A stretch of 64,000 nt of DNA from Lethocerus indicus (taxonomy: Eukaryota; Arthropoda; Insecta; Hemiptera; Belostomatidae): positions 25,810,246 to 25,874,245 of the forward strand of contig JACDQD010000006.1 of the NCBI GenBank assembly GCA_019843655.1, given 5' to 3'. Shown piece after piece: positions 1-13,337 of the stretch. The notes beneath the pieces were generated by a model. That model saw only the letters and a list, made by a program, of their open reading frames with translations. It did no database searches and was not told where the DNA came from. Numbering within the stretch: position 1 is the stretch's first letter; the number at the start of each line of letters is the position of its first letter. The position numbers and the translations under genes were made by a program.

Positions 1-770
1 TAAATTTATTTTGAAATATTTATTAAAAATAATTTTCCTGATGATACTTTAAGGACGGATAATGGTATGGGGGAAAATACTCGGAAATTGTCAGGTTTAT
101 ATGATAAATATCATATAATTTTACGACTTTCCGATTGTGTTAATTTCAATAGGCCTCGAATATTTGGTTGAGTTTGATTAAATGTCCTTTTCTGAACCCT
201 TATATTATAGTGCAAATCGGAACGTAATAAGAGTTGTGAATTATTCCAGTATATACCCGATAGATTTTTAATGTTTTTATATTCTCTTTTTTTGGTTGTT
301 GAAACTGTAAAAAATGCAATAAGCAACATTGATACAAGGACAACAATGGAGGAGAAACCCACTGGTTTCCCCCCTTTTTTTCGGCGTTTCTAAGGAACGT
401 TTGGGATGTCGGAAGATAGTAGAGTTTGGACTAGTGGATTAGGGTTATGGGTGGAATTTATTGTATTTTTTTATGGCAAAGTCTCGGACGGTAAACGGGA
501 CTTTAAGATCTGTGTGTAGGGTGAGGTTGGAGACATTGGATGCATTGATTATTGTCCTTAATATTTTCGACAGTAAAGTTAGGATTTTGTGAAGATTTTG
601 AAAGTGTTTTTCAAAGATTTAATTTTTTAAAAGATTTTTTTTTAGAGGTGCACTTTTAAAATGCAATAAATTATAAGCTCCCGTCCCCGGTTCGCTGTGT
701 CCAGAGTGCAACGTCCATTATTTCATCATAGGATTTTCACTCGGTCATCAAGTTTTCAGGAAGCCCATTA
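1..770. other. AT-rich non-coding stretch
   Basis: No coding frame, RNA gene or repeat could be supported on either strand. A short minus-strand frame near the left end has no splice signals or recognisable motif. Confidence 0.4.
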
Positions 771-1090
771 AACTCGAATGCAGTTCTGGGCGGAAGGGTG
801 GCGAATTGGGGCGGGTGCGGGGGGCGGGGGGAGTTGCATTTTGCAACTCGGCTCCCTCATTTCTTCCATTTCCGTCGGCTGCGTGCGTGCGTGTGCGGAC
901 GGGGTGGGGTTTGCGGAGTGCGGGCTCGGGGAGGGAAAGTTGGTGGTGCGCGGGGGTGCGGGGGTTACAATTTAAACAAGGGTTGATTACAGCAAACTAG
1001 CCGGCGCTGTGAGCGGGCGGGGGGCGGTGGGGGGTAAAGTGCACCCTCGCTAGCTACGCCCGCGCAGTCGCACTATATACACAGCGCCCA
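771..1090. other. GC-rich patch with G-quadruplex-type runs
   Basis: The patch is much richer in G and C than its flanks. It holds two runs fitting the four-G-tract rule, at about 807-832 and 1013-1036. Three overlapping short frames all come from the skewed composition and are not supported as genes. In insects such patches can be promoters or enhancers, but nothing here shows a transcript, so the regulatory role is inference. Confidence 0.35.
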
Positions 1091-4000
1091 ATCTGGCCAC
1101 AACAATTCTCCGGCTGATGACAACGCGCACTTTCGCGAAATTTGCGCGAATATCAGAAAAACGGCTATTTAATCCTCGCTCCGTAGAAAATTTTTATGAA
1201 ATCAATAATCAATTGCGTCTCTTTTCGGATTGAAACCCGATTGTTGGAATAATTCAATCAATTAATCGAACATATTATTAACAAAGTATAATATAGGCGT
1301 GTGGAAAGCAATATCAACAGTTTGCCGATATTATCGACTATTTGATTTGAGCGAAAATTTGAATTTCGATTCGATTGCACGGATCTTGTACCGCGGTACT
1401 GCACACAAACACTCCCGTACCACCAAATTAGGTATACCGATGTACACGATATTTTATCTCTCCACTATCTGTATGCACTTGTTTCGGCCCCTGTTAGTCC
1501 CTCTTGTTCGCGCCATTTGCGGACTGTTGTAACGAAGAAAAAAAATTTCTTCGACCCGGCCGAAAGAGTCCTACTAATACATTCCGCTTTACTTTCCGTT
1601 TCATATAGAATGCAATATTTTAACGGCGTATAATTTTATACTTTATTTAGAATTTTAATCTCGAAGGACGATCATATTTAAATATTACTTTGTATTTATG
1701 TGGATGGCATTTACAGGCCAATATATTCAAACTTTATTTTTCAATCTTATCGAGGGGAATGTTGACGGCGATGGGCTACAGCCGTAGCGCGAATAATTCT
1801 ATTTTAACCGCGCGTTTCGTACAACTCTCGAGTTGTCTCTTGTGTCCAGGCAGGGCCTACGCTAAAGTTTAAATATAATAGTGAAACGGGGGGGACAGTG
1901 AGCTAGCTAAGCGGATCGATGGGGGGGATGGAACTCGTCGGGTGGGTGGAGGCTAGAATTGCACACTAGTACTAGTGCTAGTGTGCGTGTAGTGCTGCAG
2001 TTGGAGGCGGCGGGGGACGGGGGACCATTTAGAATAGGGGGCACAATTCCACAATGGACGTTAACTGCCCACGCAGCATATATATTGCCGCCTCCCTCGC
2101 CGCCCATACAACACTTAAAAACATGACGGCGCGTCGGGGCTCCGGAGTATCGGAAGGCCCGGAAGGAACCAACCGGCTGATCTCCCGGTATTAACAAATT
2201 TTCCCGGGCAACGAGTCAGCCCTTTTCGATGTGAAACCTCTTTTGGGGGTGTGAAAGGTTTATTCTTCAACAGTGCCCGAACCAAAAATGTTTAGAACGA
2301 AAATTCTCTTTAAGACTTACCAGTAACAAAAACATGTCAATTACAAGATTTGGTATTGATGCTGTACTGCCTTTAGAATAGTTTGTTTCATATTTCTGCT
2401 ACCACAGAACAATAGTGTCCGTTATTGAATCAGAAGACAATATGCATACTGTAATTTTAAATTGTGTTTCCAAATGCTGCGATTCGGATTTGACATTTTC
2501 TTCATTTAATACTGCCTTCGTTACCTTTGATATTTTGTTCAAAAAACCTCCATTTCGGTTTTCATGTCTTCCCCCCCCCCCCAAAAAAGAGAACACTGTA
2601 TTCCGGTACGCATTAGGTCGGACTCAAGACTTACAGATTATGTTGACAATCGACGTTCGTTCGCCGCCGATAAATGGCCGTTAGCCTCGGTGTGAATTCG
2701 CCGAAAACTAAAAGTTCCGGCTTTACATTTATTCCGGCCCGTGGGCTTTCGCCCTCCGGCGGGAAACAATTGCGGATGAAAGGGAAATTGCGGACGGCGC
2801 GTTAGTGGCAAACTCTCGGTTTAATTAAAATTGTTAATTTTTTTTTTAATCTTTTAAAATATGCTTTGTACATTTGGAAAGTGAGGGGTTGTGTGTGAGG
2901 CGTACTCGGGGTTCGTTGGGGGTGAGGGCGGTGGCGGGGGATTCCAAAAACAAAGGGTCCACTTTGTCGGTTCGATTTGGACAAACTAAACAAATAAACT
3001 GGACAAAAGCTTGGACCAACTCAATGAAACATTACCGTTTGATACTGCACCGGGCCGGCTAAAATCGAAGTTTGATAATTATGAATAAGAGAATACATTT
3101 TCGGATATAATATTATAAATCTTTACATTTCTTCAAGTAACGATTGTCAGGATCGAAATTTCATATAAGTAAACTAGTAACAGTCCAAACATCCAACTTC
3201 TACGCTAAACCGGTATCGTCACGGATAAAGCCCCTGTAATTATTTCAGTCCCAACTACAACCTTTTTAAAGGATAACATCTTAATTTTTTATATAAAAAT
3301 TGCGTGCGAATTATTCAGCGTATACTAATATAATGATTAAACCTCTAAATTTCCTCCTTAAGGGGTTTCGGATGTCTTCCCGCAAAGCTTATACTGTGAG
3401 ATGATGTAAAATTTGAAGCGCTGACATGGAAGTAATATCATAATTCAACAATTGAAGTACAGAAAACAATATAAATTTGTAATTGTTTTATAACTTCTAA
3501 TGTTGTTGAAGGAATTGTTGAAAAGTGTGTTTAATTTGACAAATTCTTTTTGCTTTTTGGATAGTGAGGAAACGCGCGGCCTCATTTCCTCTTAAGGCGA
3601 TGCGAGGAGAGCTGCCGACTCAAAAGATCGGAGTGATGGGATAGTTTTGAAAGGAAGTATTTATATCGGGAAGCAGCTAATTCAGGAACATGAGGTGGGA
3701 CGTTAACAATTTTATAAAGGATTGAATTCTGTTGGAGTTAGAAGAAGGTTTGGTGGATCCCGATAACTCAAAAATCCCCCCATAGGTCAGAAAATGTTAT
3801 TACTAGTATACAACAGTAATAACAACAATAGAGACATAATGCTACTAGCGATGACGAGAAGCTGAATCTGTTTTAGCTCGAAGCCTAAATGAGTGGTGAT
3901 GTGTTCAACAGTTTCACAGGCCATCCCGAAAATATGTTAAAACGGAAATTTAATAAGTTTTAAAACTTTTTAAAACTTATCGATTACTTTTAAAAAGTAA

Positions 4001-4724
4001 TCGAATGCTCGTGGAAAAACGAATTATTGACAGATAAGGGTAAATCGTGTGTCAACCGATCGGCTGGTGCCATGTAGGGGGACATGAGTTTTTTACTTGA
4101 TTTTTTATTCAAATTCAGTTTTTCCTAAACATTCGCACACGGCCGTAGAAATTGTGTAGCTCTTGCAATATTTGCAGTACCGAGAAATTTTGTGCCCCGC
4201 CGACAATGTGTACATTGACACATGTGCTATACCCAGAAGGTGTGCTGCATTAAAGCATGTGCTGTACCAAGCATTTTTAAATTTAAAAGTTATTTGATTC
4301 AGGACGGGAGATATAACTAAAATACCGCTTCGGTAGCATCTTGAAGAATGTTGCTCAGTATTCTTTTCATTATGTTAGATTTATAAATATTACCCCTACA
4401 TCATTTTACATTGAACTTTGTTTTTTTAACTTGTCCGATCAGGTAGAGTACGTACTGGAAGACTGCCGAAAATATTTAAATTATAGTGTGCCCTGAAGTG
4501 CGATAAATCCGGTGATGCAGTTTCAATATCAACTTAAAATATTGTTTTTTTTCGAATATTTCTGAAAAGTTCTTTCTGTGTCTGCTGTTTCGGTTTATTG
4601 CTATTTGGTCCGTTCACTGTATTAAGTAGTTATTTGGTCATCAGGTCGATTTATGTGGACTTATCACTTTTACAGCGGAGGCGGTCTTGTTTGTCGAGCT
4701 GTATATCCAAGGATTCTGTACGCG
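1091..4724. other. Non-coding stretch with one perfect palindrome
   Basis: No gene was recognised. A C-homopolymer of about a dozen bases sits at 2571-2582, and a perfect 12-bp-arm palindrome at 3980-4004. A minus-strand segment at about 2321-2395 has an open frame and a good GTAAGT donor but only a weak acceptor, so it is not called. Confidence 0.35.
3980..4004. repeat. Perfect 12-bp inverted repeat with 1-nt spacer
   Basis: TCGATTACTTTT is followed by one base and then its exact reverse complement. Just upstream lies a second small palindrome (AAGTTTTAAAACTT). Possible roles include a cruciform or a dimeric protein binding site; no evidence decides between them. Confidence 0.6.
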
Positions 4725-4769
4725 CCGGCCGAAACCGGTCTAGCAGAAGGAAACACGGGAAAACAGGTA
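4725..4769 (+). mobile_element. Relic of the hammerhead-like short element
   Basis: The segment GGCCGAAACCGGTCTAGC matches the arm of the family seen intact at 35830-36083. A few bases later come AAACAC and AAAACAGGTA, matching the inner arm and the tail. The intervening arm sequence is missing, so this is an internally deleted remnant. No flanking direct repeat was identified. Confidence 0.5.
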
Positions 4770-7026
4770 GTAATAATTCCTCCCCCCCCCCATGCATTAA
4801 TTAAAGTGCGCTATATGGAAAATAGCCCTCTGTGCAGTAAGTAGGCGGTAGGTTAGTGAATAGCCGATCCTGAAATATGACAAATGGTTTGTGCTGAGGT
4901 GGAGGCACGGGGCCGTGGCACGGGGCCGAGACGCGTGGGGCCGCGTTTGTGCGGAGAGCGCGTCGGTCCGGAAACAATAGATAGCTTGAATTATCAATCG
5001 AATGGGCTGAGTTGGCCCCCCCCAGAACCGATAGGCCACAACCACCGAAAAGGTTAGTTCAATAACTCTATGAATTAATGCTTAACGCGAGCAACGCATG
5101 TTGGTTGGCGGTTACGGAATATGAAAATATATTCAAGAGAAATTCTACAATCAATTCAAACTACAATACTAACTTCACCGCCAGTAAATAGTTTCTGATG
5201 TACAATGTTGTGTTTTTTGTGTGAACTTTAAAGTGAAGTTTAAAATTTGTAAATTTATTTATCCGAAATATTAATCTATCTCTCAACAAATTCAGGGTCG
5301 TCTGAAAGATTTTTTCACTTAAACTATAGCGGTTATTTTTATATAACCTGTTATATACAGTTACAATTATATGAATCAGGAAGAAGAAGTTTTCATTTTC
5401 AAAAGAAACGTGTAGTTTTTGTTTAACTCGGTTGTTTGTATGTTCCTTTGTGTTTGTCTATTTTTAAAGATGTGTCGATCAGTTGAAACGCTCTTCTTAC
5501 ATTGGATTAGTGTGTTAGTTAAACGAAAAATATCTTTAGATTGTTTGGAAATTTTTAATGTACACCTTCTTGAAAGAGCACATATTTGAATTAGCAATGC
5601 GGTTAGAAATTCCCAACCTTATTTAGTAAGGAAGGTTAATTAATTTACAGGTGTTGTAAATACTTTATGTAGCGATTACAATTTTTATCTATATATTATA
5701 CCTAGAGGAAAAATAACTGTTGAAATATATAGCGCCATTGAACTAGCCTTAATATTATTTACATTGAAAATTAATTTTAGAATGCTCACAGATTGGGATA
5801 TATTACAAGATCAAGCAAAAGCTTTGTCATTTTCTGTATACCAATCGGAATAATTAACCTTTATCTCAGACCGTTCTAGCTTCAGACCGAATATTGGCTA
5901 ACAACCTACAGTTACAGCTAGGTAACTATTTTCACCTTTTCCGAGGGTTGATGGTAGAATAGACCATTCCGTCTACCAGAAACGGTAAACTACCGCGCAT
6001 CTCTGGCGAAAATTGGTTTTCAATTATTCAAATAGCCCCCGGTAGGTTTGAATAGTCAATCAATCGGTTGGGCCCACGGCCCGCCCGGCCAATCGACAAT
6101 GCATTTTCCGTGAAAGAAGCAGTTTTCAAGTCTGTTAAATTTCAAGTTCAATAAAACACCAGTCTAGTTCTTATTAATGAGGATCGCAGGGTCGAACGTT
6201 CCTCCCGTAAATCTTGTATTTGTTTTTCTTCAAATCTGAACCAGGTACCTTAGGTACTGTCGCGATCTAATGATTAGCCTTCAATTTTGGAATCAAATAC
6301 AATGAAATACCTAATATTTTCGAAGTGCCTCATGAGAAGATCTCTGTATTCTAACTACTATTGAGTCTAGTCCAAGGTATTATATGTCATGGTACCGAGT
6401 ACAGTTTACAGTGAAATGCTTTATCTGTCCGTAAATTCGAAATTATATTGACATCTAGTGTGTGGAGAATACAGAAGAACACTTCGGACTTAATATCGCC
6501 TAGTTTTCAGGGTTTTAATACAGTAATTAACTGCCGTACGTCATAAAATAAACAGAGAGCGCCTCGTTCAATTACGCGTAGTTATTGAAATTGGCTCGGC
6601 TAGAAGGGTGATTGCAAAACGAAAAACAAGGAGGGAAATAGAAGTAAACGTTTAAAAAAAAAGTATAACGAACTCGGCTTTAAATCTGCCCGTCGCGAGG
6701 GATGTCGAGGGTGGGGGCGCGATATAAATATTTGCCCGTGTATTTGCCCCGTCCGTTCATAGAGGGCAGTGCGCTCCTCCTCAGCCGTATAATTTATTCC
6801 GATTCACGATTGGCGCCGCTCTCGCCCGCCCGGTTTATTTATTCGTTTATTCTTCGTTTCTCTTTTATTCGTTATCATTATTTTCATTTCACGTTACGGA
6901 CTGCACGATCCCGGAGCAAAAAAGGAGGGCAATGAATAAAATGAATTTTCAAAAGCCAATAAAAACCGATGGAAAAAATAACAAAAACGAAACGAAAAAG
7001 AGTAGACGCCGAATACAGTAGAGTTC

Positions 7027-7031
<5 letters not shown>
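4770..7031. other. Non-coding stretch, nothing recognised
   Basis: The stretch is mostly AT-rich, with a GC-rich insert around 4900-5045 and another around 6690-6930. No frame has a recognisable domain or convincing splice sites, and no repeat was noted. Confidence 0.35.

Positions 7032-7062
<31 letters not shown>
7032..7062. repeat. (TA)n microsatellite
   Basis: About 15 uninterrupted TA units. The overlapping frame encoding alternating Tyr-Ile is an artefact of the repeat. Confidence 0.95.
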
Positions 7063-7066
<4 letters not shown>

Positions 7067-8030
7067 GTTTGGGGTTATTTCATTAAAATCCTGCCCGTAT
7101 ATTTCGACTTTACCGATATTGGACGGATGCTCAAATCCCACCCCCTTCCACCCCCCACCACCCTCTCACTTCCAGCCTCCAAACCACCAACTCCGAAACA
7201 ACCCCCTCCATCTCTAGCACTCGAAAAAAAATTAGATTCCCCTACACGGACCGCGTACATATATATTGGAAATAGAGGGACGGACCAAGAGAGGAGTGGC
7301 GGGGCGACGGTGGGGGGTTGATGGTGGAGTTCAATTTAAATAAATAAATAAACGAAAAAAGGCGGCCCCGGATAAAAAAAAATGTACGCCGGGTGCAAAT
7401 TTTTTTTTCCTGTAGCGCTCAGCGGTTTTGCTCGGCGGAACGTGAAATTGCCCCCCTCCTCCGCCACAACCCTCCGTTCATCCCCTCGCCCCGCTACCCC
7501 CCGACCGGATAGAAATTGCAATTAACAGCATAGGAGAAATTTTCTTTTTGCCCCCTCCCACCACCCTCCCGGCAACGTATAAATTCGATTCCGCCCAAAT
7601 ATTCCGGCCGAATGTATTCATTTTTATATAACGAGGCCGACAAAAAGTAAAAAAAAATGTAGCTTTTTTTCCCGGAACGAGGCAGATTCGGAACTGAATT
7701 CGTTTCATTCGGTAAGCTCTGATTTTTATTATTTCACATAATGTGATTACGCGCGGTAATATTTTTCTTTCCCCAACCGGACGGCTGGTTTAAAACAATT
7801 GTGTTTAAAATAATTTTTAGTACATTAGGATGAAGTGAGGTTGTATTATATTTTATGTACGATTTAGTTTTCTGCAGATTCGGTCGAGAGGGATAGAACT
7901 CACAAATATGGTGGTGTTCATACCTAATTTTTGCTTTTTATATTCGATTCTCTCGTTTGAATGGTGTCAGTGAAAGGCTGTCATATTGGAAACTTGTTCA
8001 CAAAAATCAACAACGGAACTAATTTATTTC
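7063..8030. other. Pyrimidine-rich GC patches, no gene
   Basis: Runs of C and CCA/CCT occupy about 7135-7215 and 7440-7575. Both strands are open over them because of the skewed composition. Nothing with a domain or exon structure was seen. Confidence 0.35.
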
Positions 8031-8110
8031 CTGGGCTCACTCTTACCGTCGGTTTTTCCCTCATCGCAAATCTTAGTTAGAGGTCATATTTTTCACTTTT
8101 CGCGTTGTCT
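8031..8110 (-). repeat. Copy of interspersed repeat family B (tentative)
   Basis: Read on the minus strand, this ends with AAGAGTGAGCCC preceded by a GCGATGAGGG block. The order and sequence resemble the copy at 49889-50030 (CGCGATGA, then AAGAGTGAGCCC). Similarity outside these anchors is weak, so the boundaries are approximate and the element class is unknown. Confidence 0.35.
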
Positions 8111-9426
8111 ACTGGTGGCGAAAGAAACCTCGCAGCGGGGAAACCACTCCTCCTGTTAGGAGACAGTGTATAGAACCCGTCAGGCATTACACTGAGGTGA
8201 TTACTTTGGTATATTTTCCTACCTTTTAAGTCATTATGTAACTAAGATAACTGAATCGCTGTCGGCCCCTGTACCGTTATAAATTTAGACCGATTCGGTT
8301 TGCCTTTAATATGAACATTTCTGTATTGAATATTGTACGCAAATATTTATAAGATAACATTAATTTGTCCGTATTTCAACTCAAGATGAAGTTATGGTTA
8401 TCGGTATGTTTAACGTCGGTATCGCCTTCGCTGTTCATTACAGTTAAATTACCCTTTTTTGGTATATTAGGGTAAATTAGGTTCTAAGCGGTATGTACTA
8501 GCAATCCATTTTTAATGTGTTCATATATAGTAAATATCAGTTTACTACAGCACGTGTAAAAGTTTGAAGTAGGGCGTTTCCATAAAAATCCCCACAGAAC
8601 AAATTTACAAATAAAGGATTCGAAGTTAGTGCGCTTTTAACAAGTAGAGACCGGATTTCCATCCGGGATTTCGACTACTCGACCCCAGAGCGCAAATCGC
8701 GATGAGCGATGGTTCTGTTTTGTTTCTTTTTTACTTTTACATTTTTCAGTAAATTGGGAAAAATCTCATCCTCCGCCTCTCTCTCTTTTGCCCGGTCCGT
8801 GATGTCACGATTTATCCGATCCTTTCCCTCGGATTATATTTTTACATCGCTGTCAAATTCAGAACGTGAAGGGCGGGAGTGAGAGAGAGGGAGGGAGGGG
8901 CCATTATTTCGATATCAATCCGCGATGTACAGAGACTATTATTTATGGGTATCGTTTTTCTCTCTAGCAAAGGAAGATGATGTAGCCTCATTGTGAGCTT
9001 AACATGGCTTCATATATACTTGGAGTAATATATAATTGCCCTATTATTTTATTCTAGTGTGTTACTTCCTCCAGAATTATTTACTGTAGTTCGTCATTTC
9101 AACATGACCCAATAGTATTTGTCTGATATAATTGAAAAATATAGCTGCTTTCAGTGGTACTGGTGTCTCTGGTTACAGAGAATCGGTTTCTGTCAGGTTC
9201 GGTCCGGGCTGGCGAATTCGAAACGTGAGGTATAGTGATGAATAGCCGGTCACTCTTGAGATAGGCCCCACGATCCAATGTCCAGGCCGGGTATGACATT
9301 GATCTTGTTTCATAGCATTCTACCGCCGAGAAGGGAGACCGCTCTGAACGGTTGCGGTCGCGCCGCCACCAAGTCCCAACGGTGGCCCTGGAAAGGGCCG
9401 TTTCCCAGATATGAGGCCTCTCGCCG

Positions 9427-9430
<4 letters not shown>
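8111..9430. other. Non-coding stretch, nothing recognised
   Basis: AT-rich with short purine-rich runs near 8870-8900. No gene, RNA or repeat was supported. Frames at 9099-9500 exist only because of the adjoining CT repeat. Confidence 0.35.

Positions 9431-9463
<33 letters not shown>
9431..9463. repeat. (CT)n microsatellite
   Basis: An uninterrupted CT/TC tract of about 16 units. It produces Ser-Leu or Arg-Glu repeats in the overlapping frames, which should be ignored. GA/CT tracts bind GAGA-factor-type proteins in insects; a role here is inference. Confidence 0.95.
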
Positions 9464-9467
<4 letters not shown>

Positions 9468-9638
9468 CTCCACTCGGTAATGGCCCGGAGGCCCGCCGAT
9501 AGGTGAGAGTGTGTCGGGCTATTGGCCGCCGGACACCCTATCTAGATGTATTACAGGGCGGATATAAGTGATATATCAGAGGACTGTCCTATCACGTGAC
9601 TGCCGACAACCTCGCCCTCACCCCATAACTACCGCTAT

Positions 9639-9694
9639 CACTACTACCTTACTACTACCACTACTGCTGCTGCTGCTGCTACTACTACCACCAG
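9639..9694. repeat. Imperfect (CTA)n/(CTG)n trinucleotide repeat
   Basis: Mixed CTA, CCA and CTG triplets with a pure CTG core of five units at about 9663-9679. No long open frame supports it as a coding triplet repeat. Confidence 0.85.
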
Positions 9695-10448
9695 TACAGC
9701 CACAAGCGTAGCTGCTAGGGAAAATTTGAAATATACTCGGTGCAAAATCGAACGTGTAAACGTTTTTCCCTCAAAAGATGGCAAAGTTATTTCCGGTAGT
9801 AAATATGTAAACAGTTGACCGGGACAACTGTCGAGTCATGTACAACACATTCAAACAACACATGAAAGACGATTTAAATGTGGTTTTACGGAAATTAGAG
9901 TTCACAAGAAAATGTCCAACGTATTTTGCCACAAGTAGGGACACTCCCCAACTTACCAAAGTGTTAATTTCCGGAGGACCCGTTCGCAACTTGATTTGTT
10001 CGTAACTCATTAATAAACATCGTTTTAAGAATACGATACCGTAAATTTTATGACTCGCCTTTTTGGACCTAGACAGATTTCCGCTATCAACGATGGCCTT
10101 AAGGTTATCACGAGTCATGATAAAAAAAAATCAAGTCCACTTTAAATTAAATAATAATAAATTAAAAGAAAGAAACACCCAAGTATTAAGTTGCAGTTAA
10201 ACAGTGTAAAAGTCAGAATATTATAAGACCATTATATTCCCCATCTTTGAACTCTCCTACTTTTACACAGTTAAGATATTTACTAGGAATCTCCTGTAGG
10301 TTATATACGATGAATGTGCGTTATTAAACTTATGCTTTTTATTTCTACGCTATTTCTAGGTATAAAGTGTTGTATAAAATTTCAGATAGTGGTACCAACA
10401 TAATAAAATGTGGTTATATTGAAATTTAGGTCGAAATTTTGCTCGACA
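9695..10448. other. AT-rich stretch upstream of the tRNA gene
   Basis: A 115-codon minus-strand frame spans 9771-10118, but it has no recognisable motif. No other feature was supported. Confidence 0.3.
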
Positions 10449-10522
10449 GGCCCATTAGCTCAGTTGGTTAGAGCGTCGTGCTAATAACGCGAAGGTCGCG
10501 GGTTCGATCCCCCCATGGGCCA
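10449..10522 (+). tRNA. tRNA-Ile (anticodon AAT)
   Basis: This folds as a complete nuclear tRNA of 74 nt. The acceptor stem GGCCCAT pairs perfectly with ATGGGCC, followed by discriminator A. The D-arm GCTC...GAGC holds an intact A box, and the anticodon stem TCGTG/CGCGA (one G-T pair) surrounds the loop CTAATAA with AAT at 10483-10485. The T-arm carries the canonical GGTTCGATCC B box. There is no intron, and CCA is not encoded, as expected for a eukaryotic gene. A T-run a few bases downstream (from about 10527) fits Pol III termination. AAT (read as IAT after deamination) is the standard major isoleucine tRNA of animals. The intact stems argue for a functional gene rather than a tRNA-derived SINE. 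Confidence 0.97.
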
Positions 10523-13327
10523 CACTTTTTTCCCTTTAACTTTTATACTTTTTCATATATTTATATCATCGTAATTTCCGAGTTACCGACAGTTGTAATT
10601 TAATTACTGTGGAAAATGTGGTTGTGTGCCCAATTTAATTAATTGGCCATAATTTCGGTTCAAGTTGGCAGACTTCGAAATTTGGAATTTATGAAACAAT
10701 TACGCTTTTCTACGGGTTTCATACTTTTTTGTAACTTAAAATGGCGTACAGACAGTAGTTGACGGTAGGGGATTGGGTCAGACCCTTTTCCTAGATTTGC
10801 CCTTTTACTGCCGCCCCTAGACCTCCCACCCCACCCCCTTTACCCTCATCTAGGTAGAGAAAACTGCGTCAGCCATATTTGTTTGGTTTTGGAAAAAATG
10901 GATTCTACTTCAAAAAGAGAAAAATCTCTTTTGGTTTTTGTTGGTTTGTTCTAGGCCGTTTTAAGCTCCTCGTCATCATCGGTGGCATTCCGTCAGTAAT
11001 TTTTAGACTTTATAACATTAACACTGTGAAGATATTTCTGACAGGATGTTAATAGAGAAATACTGTTGTCAATTCTACAACGGGTATCATTTTTTCCTGC
11101 ATTCCGACAATAGTAATAATTACTTTAGCAATCGGTTAAGATGTTTAAGAATGTATAAATAATGGGTCACTATAGTAAGTGATAATTGATATGTCTCATG
11201 ATGTACAGGAACTGAGCGTACTTCTCAGTTAATTAACCTATCTAGGAATTGCTATTCAATGCAAATGTTATTGAAATTTAGGATTAACATGTGCTATTAC
11301 TTTTATAGCTTGTGTAGCTTGGTACAATGCTCGGTGAAACTTTACGCCTTGTTTCGAGTTCCAGTCCGTTAACTCTCCTAATTGTATGTATGAACAAGTC
11401 GGTACAACAATGTGGTTTCCTCAATGAGAATTACAATTAAAATAAAACTCATCGAAATTAAAGCGTTTTTTTGGTGTGTTTAATTCTGCAACATCTCGCA
11501 TGTCTTGTCCCAAATTTTTGTTTCCTAAAGGTCCGGCGCTTTAAGGACTGAATGTTTAAATTTCTTTTGGGAAATATAACTTTCTAACCCGCTAGAGAAG
11601 CATTACCATTAATTTCCCTGTACTGCCGGGTGGAATCGTTCTACAGGTAGAACACATAATTTTTTTATGAATGTAGTGAGTAATAAACTTTACAAGCGAG
11701 CATAAATATTTCTTAGAAATATTTTTCTAGTTCACCACACTAACCGTACATCCCTAATTACATTTGCATCATCCGATATTTCCCTCCTTAGATATACTTT
11801 TAGGATATCTCCTTGCGCAATATAAAAGAAGAAAAGAAACTACATACGATTGCTGAGATTGTTGGATTACAGTCATTGGAATTATACACAGAATTATGTG
11901 GATAAATAAATAAACATTTGAAATTTATAATTGGGGAAAATTCAGTCCGCCACTGAATCGGGTTCATTGCGTTTTTGGCGCGTCGGAGCTATGCAGTGAG
12001 CTCTTAAATTAAATTTTAAATTCTCAGAGTTCACTTATAAGCTTAAACACCTGTGTATGAGCAGTCGAAATAGTTCTTGAGCAACAGTCGAATGGAAGAT
12101 GACTGTTCCGTTGGATTTGAGATAGTGAGAAGCCTGTTTTATACAGGCGCATTCATAATCAGGGTAATGAGGGCCGCTTCTCAACGTCGACGCCGGTTAA
12201 AATAGCGTTTATTTTCATGTCAGACTACCTGGTCGCCAGTGTAAATGGGATTAGGATACGCGCGCATAATGTTTTGCCGGCCAATCTAAAACTGTTTAAA
12301 GCCGTCTTGCATTGCAGCGAAAGGCGGGGCATATATCACACGCCTCGACCTATAATTAAAGCTAAAGTGGTATAATTTGTTGGGTGGGATTTTTGAGACC
12401 GGGGCGTGAAAGAGGCGGCCGGGGGGCGCGAGAGGGAATCGGGCCAAAAATGCGCTTCTGGTGCATCGAAACGCAACTGGATAAAACGAGGACGCGGACA
12501 CTGCAAATCATCGATTTATTTATTCGATTTTTTGTACGAATTCCGAAGCCAACATTTTTCTGTTCTTTGATTTTACGCTTGGGCGGCATAAAACAGCTGA
12601 TAATAAATTCTCAGCACTGTAATGAGGAACAATACTGTGCTATAGTTGAACAATTGAATGAATAGATTTATTACACTCGTTGCTCTTTGTTCTAGGACAT
12701 TACTTTTGATCAGTTCTGAGGAACGATCATGTTGTCTTGAATTTCCCCGAGATGTGTTTTTGTCTTCGTAATCAGAATAATTAATATTTTATGGAACTGT
12801 TAGTTTTTTGCCAGGCAGACAAAGAATAATAGACCATTTGGTTTAACCGGTTTTGTAGTCGATTTTCATGCTTTGTATATCAGGTAATTAGCGTGGCAAC
12901 ATTTTTTTTTAGGTATCTCTGCGGAACCTGTGGGAAGTAGGGCTTGGGATAATGTGTTGGTTGTTTTTCCTATAATTTTTTAGAATTTTATTAAGGTTTG
13001 ATGGCTTGGACAGGACCTCATCATTTTTTTACTCTATATTTATGTACCGTGTAATATCGCTTTGGTGGTTACCGATAAGTTAAATTAAACGACGAATTAA
13101 AATTATTATTATTACGGATGGATCTACTTCCTGCGCCGTGACGCCTAATTTATTGGTGATGTTACTATGAGTCAATTTTCCCTTGTTTCACTGTTTTAGC
13201 TACTATTATCGAGGGCAATACACAGGCATTTATTATATGTTATTGAAGTTATTGAAGAATTTGGCCAAATGATACATTAATGGCAAATAATTTCAGCGTT
13301 AGAATTGTGTTGACGCCGCCTTAAACA
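10523..13327. other. Non-coding stretch, nothing recognised
   Basis: Mostly AT-rich, with a GC-rich patch at about 12380-12500 in which both strands are open by composition. No exon, RNA or clear repeat was seen. Confidence 0.35.
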
Positions 13328-13337
13328 ATTTACAATT

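Noticed and set aside
2321..2395. 75-nt minus-strand segment before a GTAAGT donor, open in one frame
   Set aside because: The acceptor is weak and the peptide is not recognised.
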